This document shows positions 16,462-25,043 of a DNA stretch of 47,772 nucleotides, piece by piece; positions within the stretch are counted from its first letter, which is position 1; the number at the start of each line of letters is the position of its first letter. The notes beneath the pieces are model-generated. The model was given only the letters and a program-made list of their open reading frames with translations. It ran no database searches and was not told where the DNA came from. The stretch is from an uncultured candidate division Zixibacteria bacterium. Its GTDB lineage: Bacteria > Zixibacteria > MSB-5A5 > GN15 > FEB-12. Position numbers and translations under genes: made by a program. The stretch spans positions 1 through 47,772 of the forward strand of contig CAJVYT010000001.1 of assembly GCA_913009765.1 (NCBI GenBank), read 5' to 3'.

Positions 16462-18642
16462 CTAAAACTGTACTTTAAATCCGGATCGTACCATATAAAA
16501 TGAACCGGATTCATTACCAAACACATACCCTTGGTCATCTGTTAAATCAGCATATTCGCCGTCCAATGTAAAGGTTACTGTTGGTGATACTTTATAACTT
16601 AAACCTCCGTTAAGTTTCAAAAGAGTATAATCTAAATCTGAATAACTGTTTAAGTTTGTAAAGTCATAATCCATATTATCAACCAAATCTCCACCTGTTT
16701 GGGCAGAAATAGCTGCTAAATCTGGCATCTGGACTTTATCTAAAGCTGATTCAGCTTTATTCCAGGTTACTGTACCAAACAAATTTAATTTAGCTGATGC
16801 TGCATAACTCATTGAAGCAAACAGATTGTGAACTTTACTTTCATAATCAGTCATAGCATAGATTGAACCATAATGTCGAGCGTCGCCACCGGCGTCGCGA
16901 TATATATGACCACCTCAGCCATCCATCAATGCAACCGTCACAGGAAGTCGTGATTTATCATAGTTATATGAATATCCGGCTTGTATTGAGAAAAGATTAT
17001 CCGGTGTATACTGCAAAGAAACTGATGGAATAAATGATGTATGTTTAACATCTAAGGAATCAAGATCATCGTTCTTGTCAAAATTTCCTTTTACTCCAAA
17101 GGTAGTAGAAAATTTCATATTAGGATTATAACTCATATTCCAATTAAATGAGAACACTTGAGTTGGCATAGTAGTTATATTCTGATACCGTAAACCTTCA
17201 CGTTGGAAATAAAATACCCAATTAGAAGTCGGGACCAATGGTCTCAAAGCAGTACCATTTGCTTCAAATATTCCTTTAGCGGAAATAAATGGATCGGTAA
17301 TTTTTTCAAACCGAACTTTTAAGGATGAACGTAATGATAAGTTTTTACGATATCTAAACTTACCTTGTGCATAGAATTTTTTAGTCGAAGTACCATCATC
17401 ATGAATCGGATAATCATCGCGATTGACAATATTATAACCGACTAAACCGGCAACAGTCAAATTTGAATTCATCCGTTTAATCAGTTCAGCAGACATATTT
17501 GCATTTGTTCTGTTGAGTGCTGAATAACGGGTAAAATCAAAATTATATGAATTGCCGTCTGCGGCACCTTCTCTAAATGTCGGAAGGTCAATATAGATTG
17601 AATCCGAATCATATTTTGAAACAGCAACTTTTGCAATCAATTTTGTTTTTGAATCCAAAAATGTTGCATAATTGAACGCACTCGAATAAGAGTTACTTTT
17701 TAACGATGTAAACTTATTCTCAACAGATGCATATCCTAAAACTCCTGCTAAATATCCTTGACCAAAATTTCTTTTAAACTTAACTTTGTGAGACATTTTT
17801 TCAGTTTTTGGAACAACAGAAAATTCGGCATCTACATCTTCATAAATAAGACGTGAACCAAATTCTCCACCGGCAGTACCTTTTGTGGGATGTACCGCAT
17901 CATCATAGTACGCCATTGACGCTTGATTTTTTGGATCATACAGCCTGTAACCAAACTGATAGCCAATATCAAATTTATTTATATCAGCATCTATACCAAC
18001 TTCAAATTGATGCTGCGTGTTGTTTACTTTACCTTCCATTGATGTCAAGTGACAGCTAAAACAATGATCAGATGATATTTTCTGTTCTGTTCCGGTTTTT
18101 AATATCATTCTATGGGTAGCATTCAACCGAACATTATTTTTTTCAGATAATAAGATTGAAAACTGAGATAATAATTCCTGACGATATGTATTATAGTCAG
18201 CATTAGGGTCTTGAATCTCATGAGTCAGTATTTTACCGCCCTGAGTACCGGTTTCAGGGAAATATTCACGACCTTCCATATTCGTTAAAAGGTCCTGCCC
18301 TTCCTGTTTTAATAATGAACGATACTGAACAGATAATTTATACTTATTTGAAATAGTAGAGCTTAATTTCGCATAGGCATTTTTGTTATCGTAATAGTGA
18401 CCTAAAAAACGAAGAATAGAGTTTGGTCCGCTCGAAAGATAGTTTAATTTAAACTCCGGTAGAGTTTCATTTTCACCTTTATTATATTCTCCAACTTTTT
18501 TAGAATAGTCGGTAAAATCTGTATAATGACCGCCAAGCCAAAAAGAATAGCTTTCTGTAGTTGGTCCATCATCGGCTAACACAAAAGAATTTGCCAGAAG
18601 AAGAACAACTAATACAAAAACAAACTTTATCAATAATTTCAT
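16462..18642 (-). CDS. MtrB/PioB-like outer-membrane barrel with an in-frame TGA (possible selenocysteine)
   Basis: Read through one TGA, the frame encodes 726 residues, near the length of MtrB (about 700). A signal peptide (MKLLIKFVFVLVVLLLANSFVLADD) is followed by alternating amphipathic strands typical of a large beta-barrel. The TGA at 16917-16915 is codon 576; the frame stays open for 150 more codons of the same barrel texture, ending in FKVQF, the terminal aromatic expected for outer-membrane insertion. A GC-rich hairpin begins 16 bases after the TGA. Residues 194-198 (CFSCH) are a CxxCH, at a place where MtrB-type proteins can carry a CxxC. The decahaem gene ends 9 bases upstream, the standard partner for a porin-cytochrome conduit. 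Options are selenocysteine insertion, a nonsense mutation, or an assembly error; several window genes use TGA as stop, so TGA=Trp is unlikely. Confidence 0.75.
16880..16898 (-). promoter_or_regulatory. SECIS-like hairpin after the in-frame TGA
   Basis: On the minus strand GCGACGCC and GGCGACGC flank a GGT loop: four G-C pairs, one A-A mismatch, then three more pairs. The loop occupies bases +25 to +27 after the TGA, with G in its first two positions. This meets the published bacterial SECIS rules I know (small apical loop 16-37 bases after UGA, G among the first two loop bases). The segment is strikingly GC-rich against the surrounding AT-rich gene. No selA, selB, selC or selD is visible in the window. 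Confidence 0.45.
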
Positions 18643-18651
18643 ATTTTGCTC

Positions 18652-19578
18652 CTATCTGGTTAAGGCGTTACCGCCGGTTGAGGTTGTTTGTGACGGCATG
18701 TCAGAACCATGAATTTCAGTATGACACTGCGTACATTTTGTATTAAACCCGCGTTCAAAACTATCAGAAGTAGAAGTACCTGATCTTTCAGGAGCTAAAG
18801 GATCAACAAAAGCACCATCTACACCCACTACTGATGAATGGAAATGCATAGGGTGACAGCTCAAACACAATGTTGGTTCTGATTGTTTTAAAAGATTGTC
18901 AGCAACTGTACCGTGTGGTGAATGACATGTCAAACAGCCTTCCTGTACAGGAGCATGCTCATACACAAACGGACCTTCTTTTTCAGCATGACAACTATAA
19001 CAAAGTTCGGATCCGCTATAGTCCATTGTCAAACGTGCAGGTTCACCATGCACTCCATGACAATCGACACATTCCAATTTGCCCTCACCAATAGGATGGT
19101 GCGACGGCATGGAAAGAGATGCTCTTACATCGGCATGACATTTAAGACAATTTTCCGATGATGACTTAACTGTCGGATTTTCAATACTTGTATGGACAGA
19201 GTGACAGTCCGCACAAGTTAAATCGGCAGAAGCATGTGCTGAAAATTTCCAATTATCAAACTTATGTGATTTGTGACATGTGAGACATAATTCTTTTGCT
19301 CCAAACTGTCCCGAATTTGCCGGATTAATAATTAATGCCGGATCGCCATCTTTAATATGATCAACTGCTGAACCATGACAGGCTTCACAATTTGCATCTT
19401 TCAGACGGTCAATTGAACTAAAATAAATACCGTGTGCTGTATTACTGAACATTTCAGTAACATCATCATGGCACCCGGCACAGACTTCATCTGATACACC
19501 TGCCGAAATCGGCTGTGACATCAAAAGAAGCATTCCCACGAACAAAAGCAGCAGACCGCCGCATGTGGTTTTCTTCAT
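18652..19578 (-). CDS. decahaem periplasmic cytochrome c, MtrA/PioA/DmsE-like
   Basis: A 308-residue exported protein with signal peptide (to about ISAG) and ten CxxCH sites: CAGCH, CEACH, CLTCH, CADCH, CLKCH, CVDCH, CYSCH, CLTCH, CLSCH, CTQCH. Ten haems, about 300-330 residues, and the adjoining barrel gene are the signature of the MtrA component of porin-cytochrome conduits, which threads the barrel and wires the periplasm to the cell surface. GAGGTGAG precedes the ATG. A six-codon upstream ORF (19605-19585) with its own GGAGG ends 6 bases before this start. No separate surface decahaem (MtrC/OmcA) is seen, so the conduit resembles two-component PioAB/MtoAB types, which also work inward from Fe(II). 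Confidence 0.9.
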   Translation of the reverse strand: MKKTTCGGLLLLFVGMLLLMSQPISAGVSDEVCAGCHDDVTEMFSNTAHGIYFSSIDRLKDANCEACHGSAVDHIKDGDPALIINPANSGQFGAKELCLTCHKSHKFDNWKFSAHASADLTCADCHSVHTSIENPTVKSSSENCLKCHADVRASLSMPSHHPIGEGKLECVDCHGVHGEPARLTMDYSGSELCYSCHAEKEGPFVYEHAPVQEGCLTCHSPHGTVADNLLKQSEPTLCLSCHPMHFHSSVVGVDGAFVDPLAPERSGTSTSDSFERGFNTKCTQCHTEIHGSDMPSQTTSTGGNALTR

Positions 19579-19584
19579 TTCTGC

Positions 19585-19605
19585 TCACCTCATTGTTAAT
19601 TTCAT
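19585..19605 (-). other. six-codon leader ORF before the decahaem gene
   Basis: GGAGG (19616-19612) lies 6 bases before an ATG whose frame reads MKLTMR and stops at a TGA 6 bases ahead of the decahaem start codon. The decahaem Shine-Dalgarno is inside it. It may couple translation or be incidental. Confidence 0.35.
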
Positions 19606-19676
19606 TACCTACCTCCGGTTAGCTGTAACACCAACCTTGTTTATCTTATAATCGCCAAACAAATCCACAAACAAGA

Positions 19677-19704
19677 CTAAGTTAGTTTATATTAACTAAC
19701 TTAG
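19677..19704. promoter_or_regulatory. 28-bp palindromic operator between tetR and the decahaem gene
   Basis: Arms CTAAGTTAGTT and AACTAACTTAG are perfect 11-base inverted repeats around a 6-base centre. The core AGTTTATATTAACT matches 12 of 14 bases with the palindrome in front of tetR (20342-20355). On the minus strand a TTGTTT / TATAAG pair (18-base spacer) lies just downstream, so a repressor here would block the cytochrome promoter. It also lies 15 bases beyond the tetR stop, but it lacks a T-run, so an operator fits better than a terminator. Confidence 0.65.
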
Positions 19705-19719
19705 AGGATATAAAAAAAA

Positions 19720-20328
19720 TCACTCTTCTATTTTAGTTGTTAAACCTCGAGCATAAATAGGTACATTATTAGCAACCACATCTTCGGGTTTGAAAGTTTT
19801 ACCCTGAAAACCTTTCCAAAGAGTAGTAGATAATGCACAGTCGAACACCATACCGGTAAAACAGCGTGCTGTTATTTCATTATTTTTTTTAATTATTTTT
19901 CCATCTGCATAAAAACGATCAAATTGGGCAACTAAAAATTTAACATAAGAACCACGAATAATCTGATATACTTTTTTTGCTTTATTATGTCCACGCAACG
20001 CTGAGAACAAAAGTAAGCGGTATATATCTTCATTTTTAGTAAAGTAGTGAATAATATGTAAGGCAAATGCTTCTAAAAAGGGTAGAATTTCATCCATTTT
20101 TTCTAACTCTGGAAAAAGTTCATTTGTTCCCAATCGTGACTCTATAGAATCTAATACAGCATTATAAATAGCTTCTTTAGATGCGTAATGTCTGTACAGA
20201 GCAGGTTCTGTAATAGAACATGCCTCAGCCAACTGTTTAATAGTTACCTTATCATATCCCGCATCAGAAAAAAGTCTGGTTGCTTCGTTTAAAATCTGAG
20301 CTTTTCTGTCAAATGAATCTGATCTCAT
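19720..20328 (-). CDS. TetR/AcrR-family repressor of the cytochrome cluster
   Basis: A 202-residue protein with the TetR DNA-binding helix-turn-helix at residues 10-55 (ILNEATRLFSDAGYDKVTI, then ITEPALYRHYASKEAIYNAV) and an all-helical ligand/dimer domain. The ligand domain (LHIIHYFTKNEDIYRLLLFSAL) matches TetR proteins of the type seen beside respiratory or efflux genes; the ligand is unknown. It is on the same strand and directly upstream of the decahaem gene. Two related palindromes, one over its own promoter and one before the decahaem gene, point to autoregulation and control of the electron-transfer operon. Confidence 0.88.
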   Translation of the reverse strand: MRSDSFDRKAQILNEATRLFSDAGYDKVTIKQLAEACSITEPALYRHYASKEAIYNAVLDSIESRLGTNELFPELEKMDEILPFLEAFALHIIHYFTKNEDIYRLLLFSALRGHNKAKKVYQIIRGSYVKFLVAQFDRFYADGKIIKKNNEITARCFTGMVFDCALSTTLWKGFQGKTFKPEDVVANNVPIYARGLTTKIEE

Positions 20329-20341
20329 TTTTACCTTTCAG

Positions 20342-20383
20342 AGTTAACATTAACTAACATATAAATTATAATCAGCTTGTCAA
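20342..20383 (-). promoter_or_regulatory. tetR promoter with overlapping operator
   Basis: On the minus strand TTGACA (20383-20378) and TATGTT (20361-20356) are spaced by 16 bases. A palindrome AGTTAA-CA-TTAACT (20342-20355) lies immediately after the -10 box, over the expected transcription start. It shares 12 of 14 bases with the core of the palindrome at 19677-19704. Confidence 0.65.
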
Positions 20384-20683
20384 GTTAAATATCATTTTTT
20401 TGTGATTTTTTTCACTTACTTGCGGCTACATAATACCAGTTAATATCTGTCCTGTTTGTCTACCCTGTTAAACAGCATTGAATTGAGCTAATTCACCTTA
20501 AACCGATGACTATATGTTAAAGAAAAAGATTCACCAATGTATTTTAATTAACTATTTTGATTATAATTGATTTTAAAGCTTTTTTTTCAGCAAAACAAAC
20601 CTCTGGACTATTTGAAGTAATCATTGTATGATAATTAAAATTTGGAAGTTTTATACATTAATGAAAGTAAGAGGTATACCATA

Positions 20684-21229
20684 ATGACTAACACACAACA
20701 AGAGATTGTTTTCAGATTATTCCCGGAAATTAAACTGATTCAAAATGAAGATTTACGAAAAAAAACAATTGACTGCTGGATAGAAGCTATCGGGTTTCGA
20801 GGATGGACTGAAGAGCTACTTCGTAGTATCCCTTTCACACTTTTAGCACCAAATTGTAAAATCACATTTATTGATCATGTACGGGCTTGTGCTTTAATGT
20901 GTATTGCATGTGATAAGGTGCTTGATGAAGTTCATGGCGATCTAAAAACAAAAGTCAACCGTGACTATTTAATCTCGGGTGCCTTGCTTGCCGATGTCGG
21001 GAAACTTTTAGAGTTTGAAATTATCGACGGAAAACCTCAAAAATCAGATTACGGAAAACATATCCGTCATCCATTTTCGGGAGTCGGACTTGCTTTTAAA
21101 CATGACTTACCATCGGAAGTTATGCATATTATCGCAACCCATTCCAAAGAAGGAAACGGCGAGAAATTACTGCCGGAATCAATTATTTTCCATCATTGTG
21201 ATTTTATTGATTTTGATTTAGTGAAGTAA
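20684..21229 (+). CDS. HD-domain (phosphohydrolase-like) protein
   Basis: The frame extends upstream to a TTG at 20642, but the ATG at 20684 has AGAGG 9 bases before it and starts the conserved part: 181 residues. An HD-type metal-binding fold is visible: DHVRACALMC, then LLADVGKLLEFE at the HD position, RHPFSGVGLAF, HIIATHSKEG and the C-terminal HHCDFIDFD. The classic HD pair reads as D plus V here (ADVGK), a variant of HDxGK. It precedes the aconitase gene, separated by a small ORF and repeats. The substrate is unknown; nucleotide or phosphoester hydrolysis is the family's usual activity. Confidence 0.75.
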   Translation: MTNTQQEIVFRLFPEIKLIQNEDLRKKTIDCWIEAIGFRGWTEELLRSIPFTLLAPNCKITFIDHVRACALMCIACDKVLDEVHGDLKTKVNRDYLISGALLADVGKLLEFEIIDGKPQKSDYGKHIRHPFSGVGLAFKHDLPSEVMHIIATHSKEGNGEKLLPESIIFHHCDFIDFDLVK

Positions 21230-21290
21230 GTAGGTCAGGTCTTTCCGAGACCTGACAATTGTAGGGCGAAACCCCTGTGGTTTCGACAAA
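21230..21290. repeat. intergenic double-palindrome repeat, copy 1
   Basis: After GTAG, GTCAGGTCT (21234-21242) pairs with AGACCTGAC (21248-21256). A second palindrome CGAAACC/GGTTTCG (21267-21285) follows GTAGGG. The first hairpin recurs at 21633-21655 with identical arms and, slightly altered, at 29140-29165. Confidence 0.75.
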
Positions 21291-21320
21291 TATACTTTTG
21301 TTTTTTTGGAGAATAACGAA

Positions 21321-21569
21321 ATGAATATAGAGATTATAATTTCTATCTTGACACTATTAGGAGTTGGTAGTGTTTTAGGTACGCTTATTAAGAGTAAATC
21401 TGATAAAAATAGAGATGAAGAATCTAGAATTTCAGTTATTCTAGAAAATAGATATCGTTCTACTTTAGTTTTTATGAGAATATTCTTACAACCTGAATCT
21501 ATTGATCATTTTGATATTAAAATTAACCCGTCAAAAAAATTAAAAACTAATATTGAACTTGAAATATAA
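21321..21569 (+). CDS. small single-pass membrane protein, unknown
   Basis: GGAG lies 10 bases before the ATG at 21321; the upstream TTG at 21306 contains that site, so I do not use it. The 82 residues have one N-terminal hydrophobic helix (IEIIISILTLLGVGSVLGTLI), then a charged cytosolic segment. No family recognised. It is AT-rich, lies between two palindromic repeats, and could be a remnant of a longer gene. Confidence 0.45.
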   Translation: MNIEIIISILTLLGVGSVLGTLIKSKSDKNRDEESRISVILENRYRSTLVFMRIFLQPESIDHFDIKINPSKKLKTNIELEI

Positions 21570-21589
21570 AAATTAAGATTTTACTGGAT

Positions 21590-21715
21590 TCCCAATCAAG
21601 TTGGGAATGACATTGAAAAATAAATTTTGTAGGTCAGGTCTTTCCGAGACCTGACAATAATTGGCGGAACCGCTAAAGGCTTTAAGTACGCCTTGGCGTG
21701 GTTCCTCCCTACTAA
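21590..21715. repeat. intergenic double-palindrome repeat, copy 2
   Basis: Three palindromes in series: TTCCCAA/TTGGGAA (21590-21608), then GTAG followed by GTCAGGTCT/AGACCTGAC (21633-21655), then GGAACC/GGTTCC with a long loop, ending in CCCTACTA. The GTAG...CCCTAC borders match other copies. The aconitase start codon follows 17 bases later. Confidence 0.7.
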
Positions 21716-21731
21716 GAAACGAATTGATAAA

Positions 21732-23702
21732 ATGAAACCAAAACAAAATCTTGTCGAAAAAATCGCCCAGCGTTTTGCTGTCGGCTTAGAAAAAAACCAC
21801 ACCGTTCAATCAGGTGACTATCTTTCAATCTCCCCTGCCCATGTTATGACCCATGACAACACCGGAGCAGTCATACCAAAATTTCAGTCAATCGGTGCAA
21901 CCAAAATCGCCAAGCCGAGACAGATTGTTAACACTCTTGACCACAACGTACAGGACAAAAGCGAAGCCAATCTTGCCAAGTACAAAAAAATCGAAGCATT
22001 CGCAAAATCTATGGGTGTTGATTTTTACCCTGCAGGACGAGGTATCGGACATCAGATTATGTGCGAAGAAGGATACGCTTTTCCGGGTACAATGGTGGTT
22101 GCTTCGGATTCTCATTCCAATATGTATGGCGGGCTTGGTGTACTTGGAACTCCGATTGTCCGAACCGATGCTGCTGCTCTCTGGGCAACAAGTCGTACAT
22201 GGTGGCAGGTTCCACCCGTTGCCAAAGTCAGACTCACCGATAAACTCAAACAGGGTGTGACCGGCAAAGATGTTATCGTTACCCTTTGCGGACATTTCAA
22301 CAATGATGAAGTATTAAACCACGCTATAGAATTCACCGGCGATGGCGTAGGCACACTTTCAATTGATGAACGTCTGACTATTGCCAACATGACAACCGAA
22401 TGGGGTGCTTTGGTTGGACTCTTCCCTATCGACAGTGTAACATATAATTGGATTGAAAACCGAATTGACTTTATTGCCAAGCGTGGATTGGCAGGAGTTC
22501 CGTCCGATGCCGATGCGGTCAACGGAGTACATCCTCGTTTGAACAAATCTCGACTTGAAAAATTAAAAACAGAAAATCTGCAAGCCGACAGTGATGCCTT
22601 TTATGCAAAAGAACTGACTCTTGACTTGTCAACTGTCACTCCGCACGCATCGGGTCCTGACCATGTCAAAGTAATGACTCCGATTTCTGAAATGTCTGAT
22701 ATTAAAATTCAAAAAGCATATTTGGTTTCATGTGTAAATAGTCGGGCTGAAGATTTAGCTCAAGCGGCTGAAATTGTTGATGGCAAAAAAGTTGCCGACT
22801 CTGTTGAGTTCTATATTGCGGCGGCATCTTCAGAAGTACAAGCAGAATCCGAAGCACGTGGTGACTGGCAAAAACTTGTTAATGCGGGTGCCAAAGAACT
22901 TCCCCCCGGATGCGGTATGTGTATTGGGCTGGGGGTAGGACTTTTAGAAGATAACGAAGTCGGTATCTCTGCGACAAACAGAAATTTTAAAGGACGTATG
23001 GGTTCCAAATCTGCCCAAGCATACTTAGCATCTCCGGCGGTTGTAGCAGCATCGGCACTGGCTGGTCATATCGCAATGCCGTTTGAAATGTATGTTGAAA
23101 AAGTAAACGCTTCTATCAAAGAAAATAAAAAAACGGTTAAAACTGCATCGGTAAATATTGTTGAAGGATTTCCTAAATCTATTTCTGGCGATTGTGTTTT
23201 CTGTCATCTTGATAATTTAAACACCGACGGTATCTACCCCGGAAAGTATACTTACATCGATGATTTCACCGCCAAACAGCAAGCCGAAGTTGTCATGGAG
23301 AACTACGATGCCGACTTTGCAAAATCTGTTAACAAAGGTGACATCTTAGTTGGTGGATATAACTTTGGTTCAGGTTCCTCACGTGAGCAAGCGGCAACGG
23401 CACTCATGCATCGTGGTATTCGTTTGGTGATTGCGGGGTCATTTTCTGAAACATACAAACGCAACGCAATCAACAATGGCTTTTTGGCAATCGAATGTCC
23501 CGAACTTGTAAACGATTTAAAAGCTGAACAAGGTACAGAAAAACTGACAGTGTATACTAAAAAAGAAATTGCGATAGACTTTGCATCTGCGAAGCTGACT
23601 TTTAATAATAAAGAGTACAGTTTGTCACCGGTAGGTGCCGCCGCACAGGAATTGATTATCATCGGCGGACTTGAAAACTGGGTGAAGAGTAAGTTGCAAT
23701 AG
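21732..23702 (+). CDS. aconitase/homoaconitase/isopropylmalate isomerase family hydro-lyase
   Basis: The ATG at 21732 begins the conserved region; the upstream extension from 21693 is repeat DNA. The 656 residues comprise the three-subdomain aconitase core plus a C-terminal swivel domain (from about 490). Cluster cysteines are C334 (VSCVNSRAED), C394 and C397 (GCGMC). The active-site serine loop is GSGSSREQAATAL, near residue 546. DSHSN near 130 is the family signature. Members interconvert citrate/isocitrate or related 2-/3-hydroxy acids; a MmgE/PrpD gene 2.5 kb downstream makes a methylcitrate or citrate-related pathway possible. The fused swivel domain argues against split LeuCD. The stop codon TAG lies inside an intergenic repeat. 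No clear ribosome binding site is seen. Confidence 0.85.
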   Translation: MKPKQNLVEKIAQRFAVGLEKNHTVQSGDYLSISPAHVMTHDNTGAVIPKFQSIGATKIAKPRQIVNTLDHNVQDKSEANLAKYKKIEAFAKSMGVDFYPAGRGIGHQIMCEEGYAFPGTMVVASDSHSNMYGGLGVLGTPIVRTDAAALWATSRTWWQVPPVAKVRLTDKLKQGVTGKDVIVTLCGHFNNDEVLNHAIEFTGDGVGTLSIDERLTIANMTTEWGALVGLFPIDSVTYNWIENRIDFIAKRGLAGVPSDADAVNGVHPRLNKSRLEKLKTENLQADSDAFYAKELTLDLSTVTPHASGPDHVKVMTPISEMSDIKIQKAYLVSCVNSRAEDLAQAAEIVDGKKVADSVEFYIAAASSEVQAESEARGDWQKLVNAGAKELPPGCGMCIGLGVGLLEDNEVGISATNRNFKGRMGSKSAQAYLASPAVVAASALAGHIAMPFEMYVEKVNASIKENKKTVKTASVNIVEGFPKSISGDCVFCHLDNLNTDGIYPGKYTYIDDFTAKQQAEVVMENYDADFAKSVNKGDILVGGYNFGSGSSREQAATALMHRGIRLVIAGSFSETYKRNAINNGFLAIECPELVNDLKAEQGTEKLTVYTKKEIAIDFASAKLTFNNKEYSLSPVGAAAQELIIIGGLENWVKSKLQ

Positions 23703-23760
23703 GGCGGGATCCGTGCGATCCCGCCTTATGATGGCAGCATCACAGGGATGCTGCCCTACA
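23700..23760. repeat. intergenic double-palindrome repeat, copy 3
   Basis: TAGGGC then GGCGGGATC/GATCCCGCC, followed by GGCAGCATC/GATGCTGCC and CCTACA. It is the cleanest example of the family: two hairpins bounded by TAGGG and CCCTA. The first three bases are the aconitase stop codon. Confidence 0.8.
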
Positions 23761-23783
23761 TAAAAAGCGATTGGGTAGGAATT

Positions 23784-24401
23784 ATGGATTTTATTTTTTC
23801 ACTATTATTTTTAATTGGCTTGTTTTGGTTAATTACAGTTTTTTTATTTGTTGCTTTTTATTTACCAATAGTAAAAATATATAAAACACAAACTAATTCT
23901 AATGTAATAACAAAGAAAATTAAAATAATAATTTTAAGTTTCTGTACTATTCTATCATTAGGTACATCAGTATTTATAGCTTATTCATATATAGAAAATA
24001 GAACTGGGTATTGGAATGACCCTGGGTTCGCAGATTACTACCGCGTTCCTTTGGAATATCCATACCAACTATCAATGGTAGATGCCCCATATGAAGCAAT
24101 ATTGGATATATGGAATGATACAAATAGTGTAAGTGTAGTAAACCCTGACATCTACGGGATTGATTCACTGAATATAGTTAACAACATAGTATTTGTGAAA
24201 TTAGATAGAAATAATATATATTATACTAATGGAAAAGTTGAAAATAAGAAATGGTTTATTCTTGATTGTACTACAGGAAAAATTAATTATTATACTTCAG
24301 AAGCAATATTAAGAACTCACTTGGATTCATTAAGTATTGATAGTAGTATCTCGCTTATAAGTGTAAATGATTATTATAATGAGTATTGGGATGAACATTA
24401 A
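23784..24401 (+). CDS. hypothetical membrane protein
   Basis: AGGA (23776-23779) precedes the ATG at 23784; the 12 codons upstream belong to the repeat. The 205 residues start with two hydrophobic helices (about 3-30 and 52-72), followed by a polar domain of about 130 residues rich in N, Y and D, probably outside the membrane. No family recognised. It has lower GC content than the aconitase and PrpD-like genes on either side, which suggests a later insertion. Confidence 0.6.
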   Translation: MDFIFSLLFLIGLFWLITVFLFVAFYLPIVKIYKTQTNSNVITKKIKIIILSFCTILSLGTSVFIAYSYIENRTGYWNDPGFADYYRVPLEYPYQLSMVDAPYEAILDIWNDTNSVSVVNPDIYGIDSLNIVNNIVFVKLDRNNIYYTNGKVENKKWFILDCTTGKINYYTSEAILRTHLDSLSIDSSISLISVNDYYNEYWDEH

Positions 24402-24411
24402 ATAAATAATT

Positions 24412-24446
24412 TGTAGGGCAGGATCACAGAGATGCTGCTCTACGTA
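24412..24446. repeat. intergenic palindrome, copy 4 (single hairpin)
   Basis: GTAGGGCAGGATC and GATGCTGCTCTAC form one imperfect hairpin with the same borders as the double forms; it looks like a hybrid of the two halves of copy 3. Confidence 0.6.
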
Positions 24447-24461
24447 AACTAGGAGGAATGT

Positions 24462-25028
24462 ATGTTTGGAATAAAGATTAACAGAATTACATTGTTTTTT
24501 CCATTAGTGATAATTTGCTTTTTAAGTTGTAGTTCTCAAAAACCCTTACAAAGAGATACCGCATCTAAATTAGCAGAATGGCGAAAGGGTGTTTGGATTA
24601 ATTCCCAAGGTAGCTACACTATATATACCGATACTCACTATTTTGTTTTATATCTTAGTGGTGATTCCACTAACGCCAATATATATTTTGGTGCATCCCA
24701 AGTGAAATATAACAACAAAGGAATGGCAAGAAAACAGGTTGAACGAGTTAGAAAATTACCCGATAGAGATTTAGAATTATTTAAAAATTCAGTTTTTCAA
24801 AAAGATAACACAGAAGAAGAACTTATTATTGATTCAACTCAATTTGCCCCAGGTTCTTGTAATTTTGTTAACGGTATTTTATATGATTCTATTACTGAGG
24901 AAAACGAAGAGTATATACTTCTTTCTTCCTGTAACGGTGATAAAATAAAAATTTTCTCTAATGGTGTATCTGTATATCTGCCAAAATCCGGTGGAGAATC
25001 TTATTCTTATAGAATAGAAAAGTTTTAA
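24462..25028 (+). CDS. hypothetical lipoprotein
   Basis: A 188-residue protein with AGGAGG just upstream of the ATG. The N-terminus (RITLFFPLVIICFLSCSSQ) is a lipoprotein-type signal with Cys24 as the probable lipidated residue, though the -3 position is F and not L. The rest is polar with several strand-like segments and two further cysteines. No family recognised. It is followed 15 bases later by the transglutaminase-like lipoprotein, so the two probably work together at an outer or inner membrane surface. Confidence 0.65.
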   Translation: MFGIKINRITLFFPLVIICFLSCSSQKPLQRDTASKLAEWRKGVWINSQGSYTIYTDTHYFVLYLSGDSTNANIYFGASQVKYNNKGMARKQVERVRKLPDRDLELFKNSVFQKDNTEEELIIDSTQFAPGSCNFVNGILYDSITEENEEYILLSSCNGDKIKIFSNGVSVYLPKSGGESYSYRIEKF

Positions 25029-25043
25029 AAGGAGATTATTATT

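Noticed and set aside
16462..16854. A separate 130-residue outer-membrane gene after the barrel
   Set aside because: It is in the same frame as the barrel gene with 20 open codons between the TGA and its first ATG, and no ribosome binding site, so it is the barrel C-terminus.
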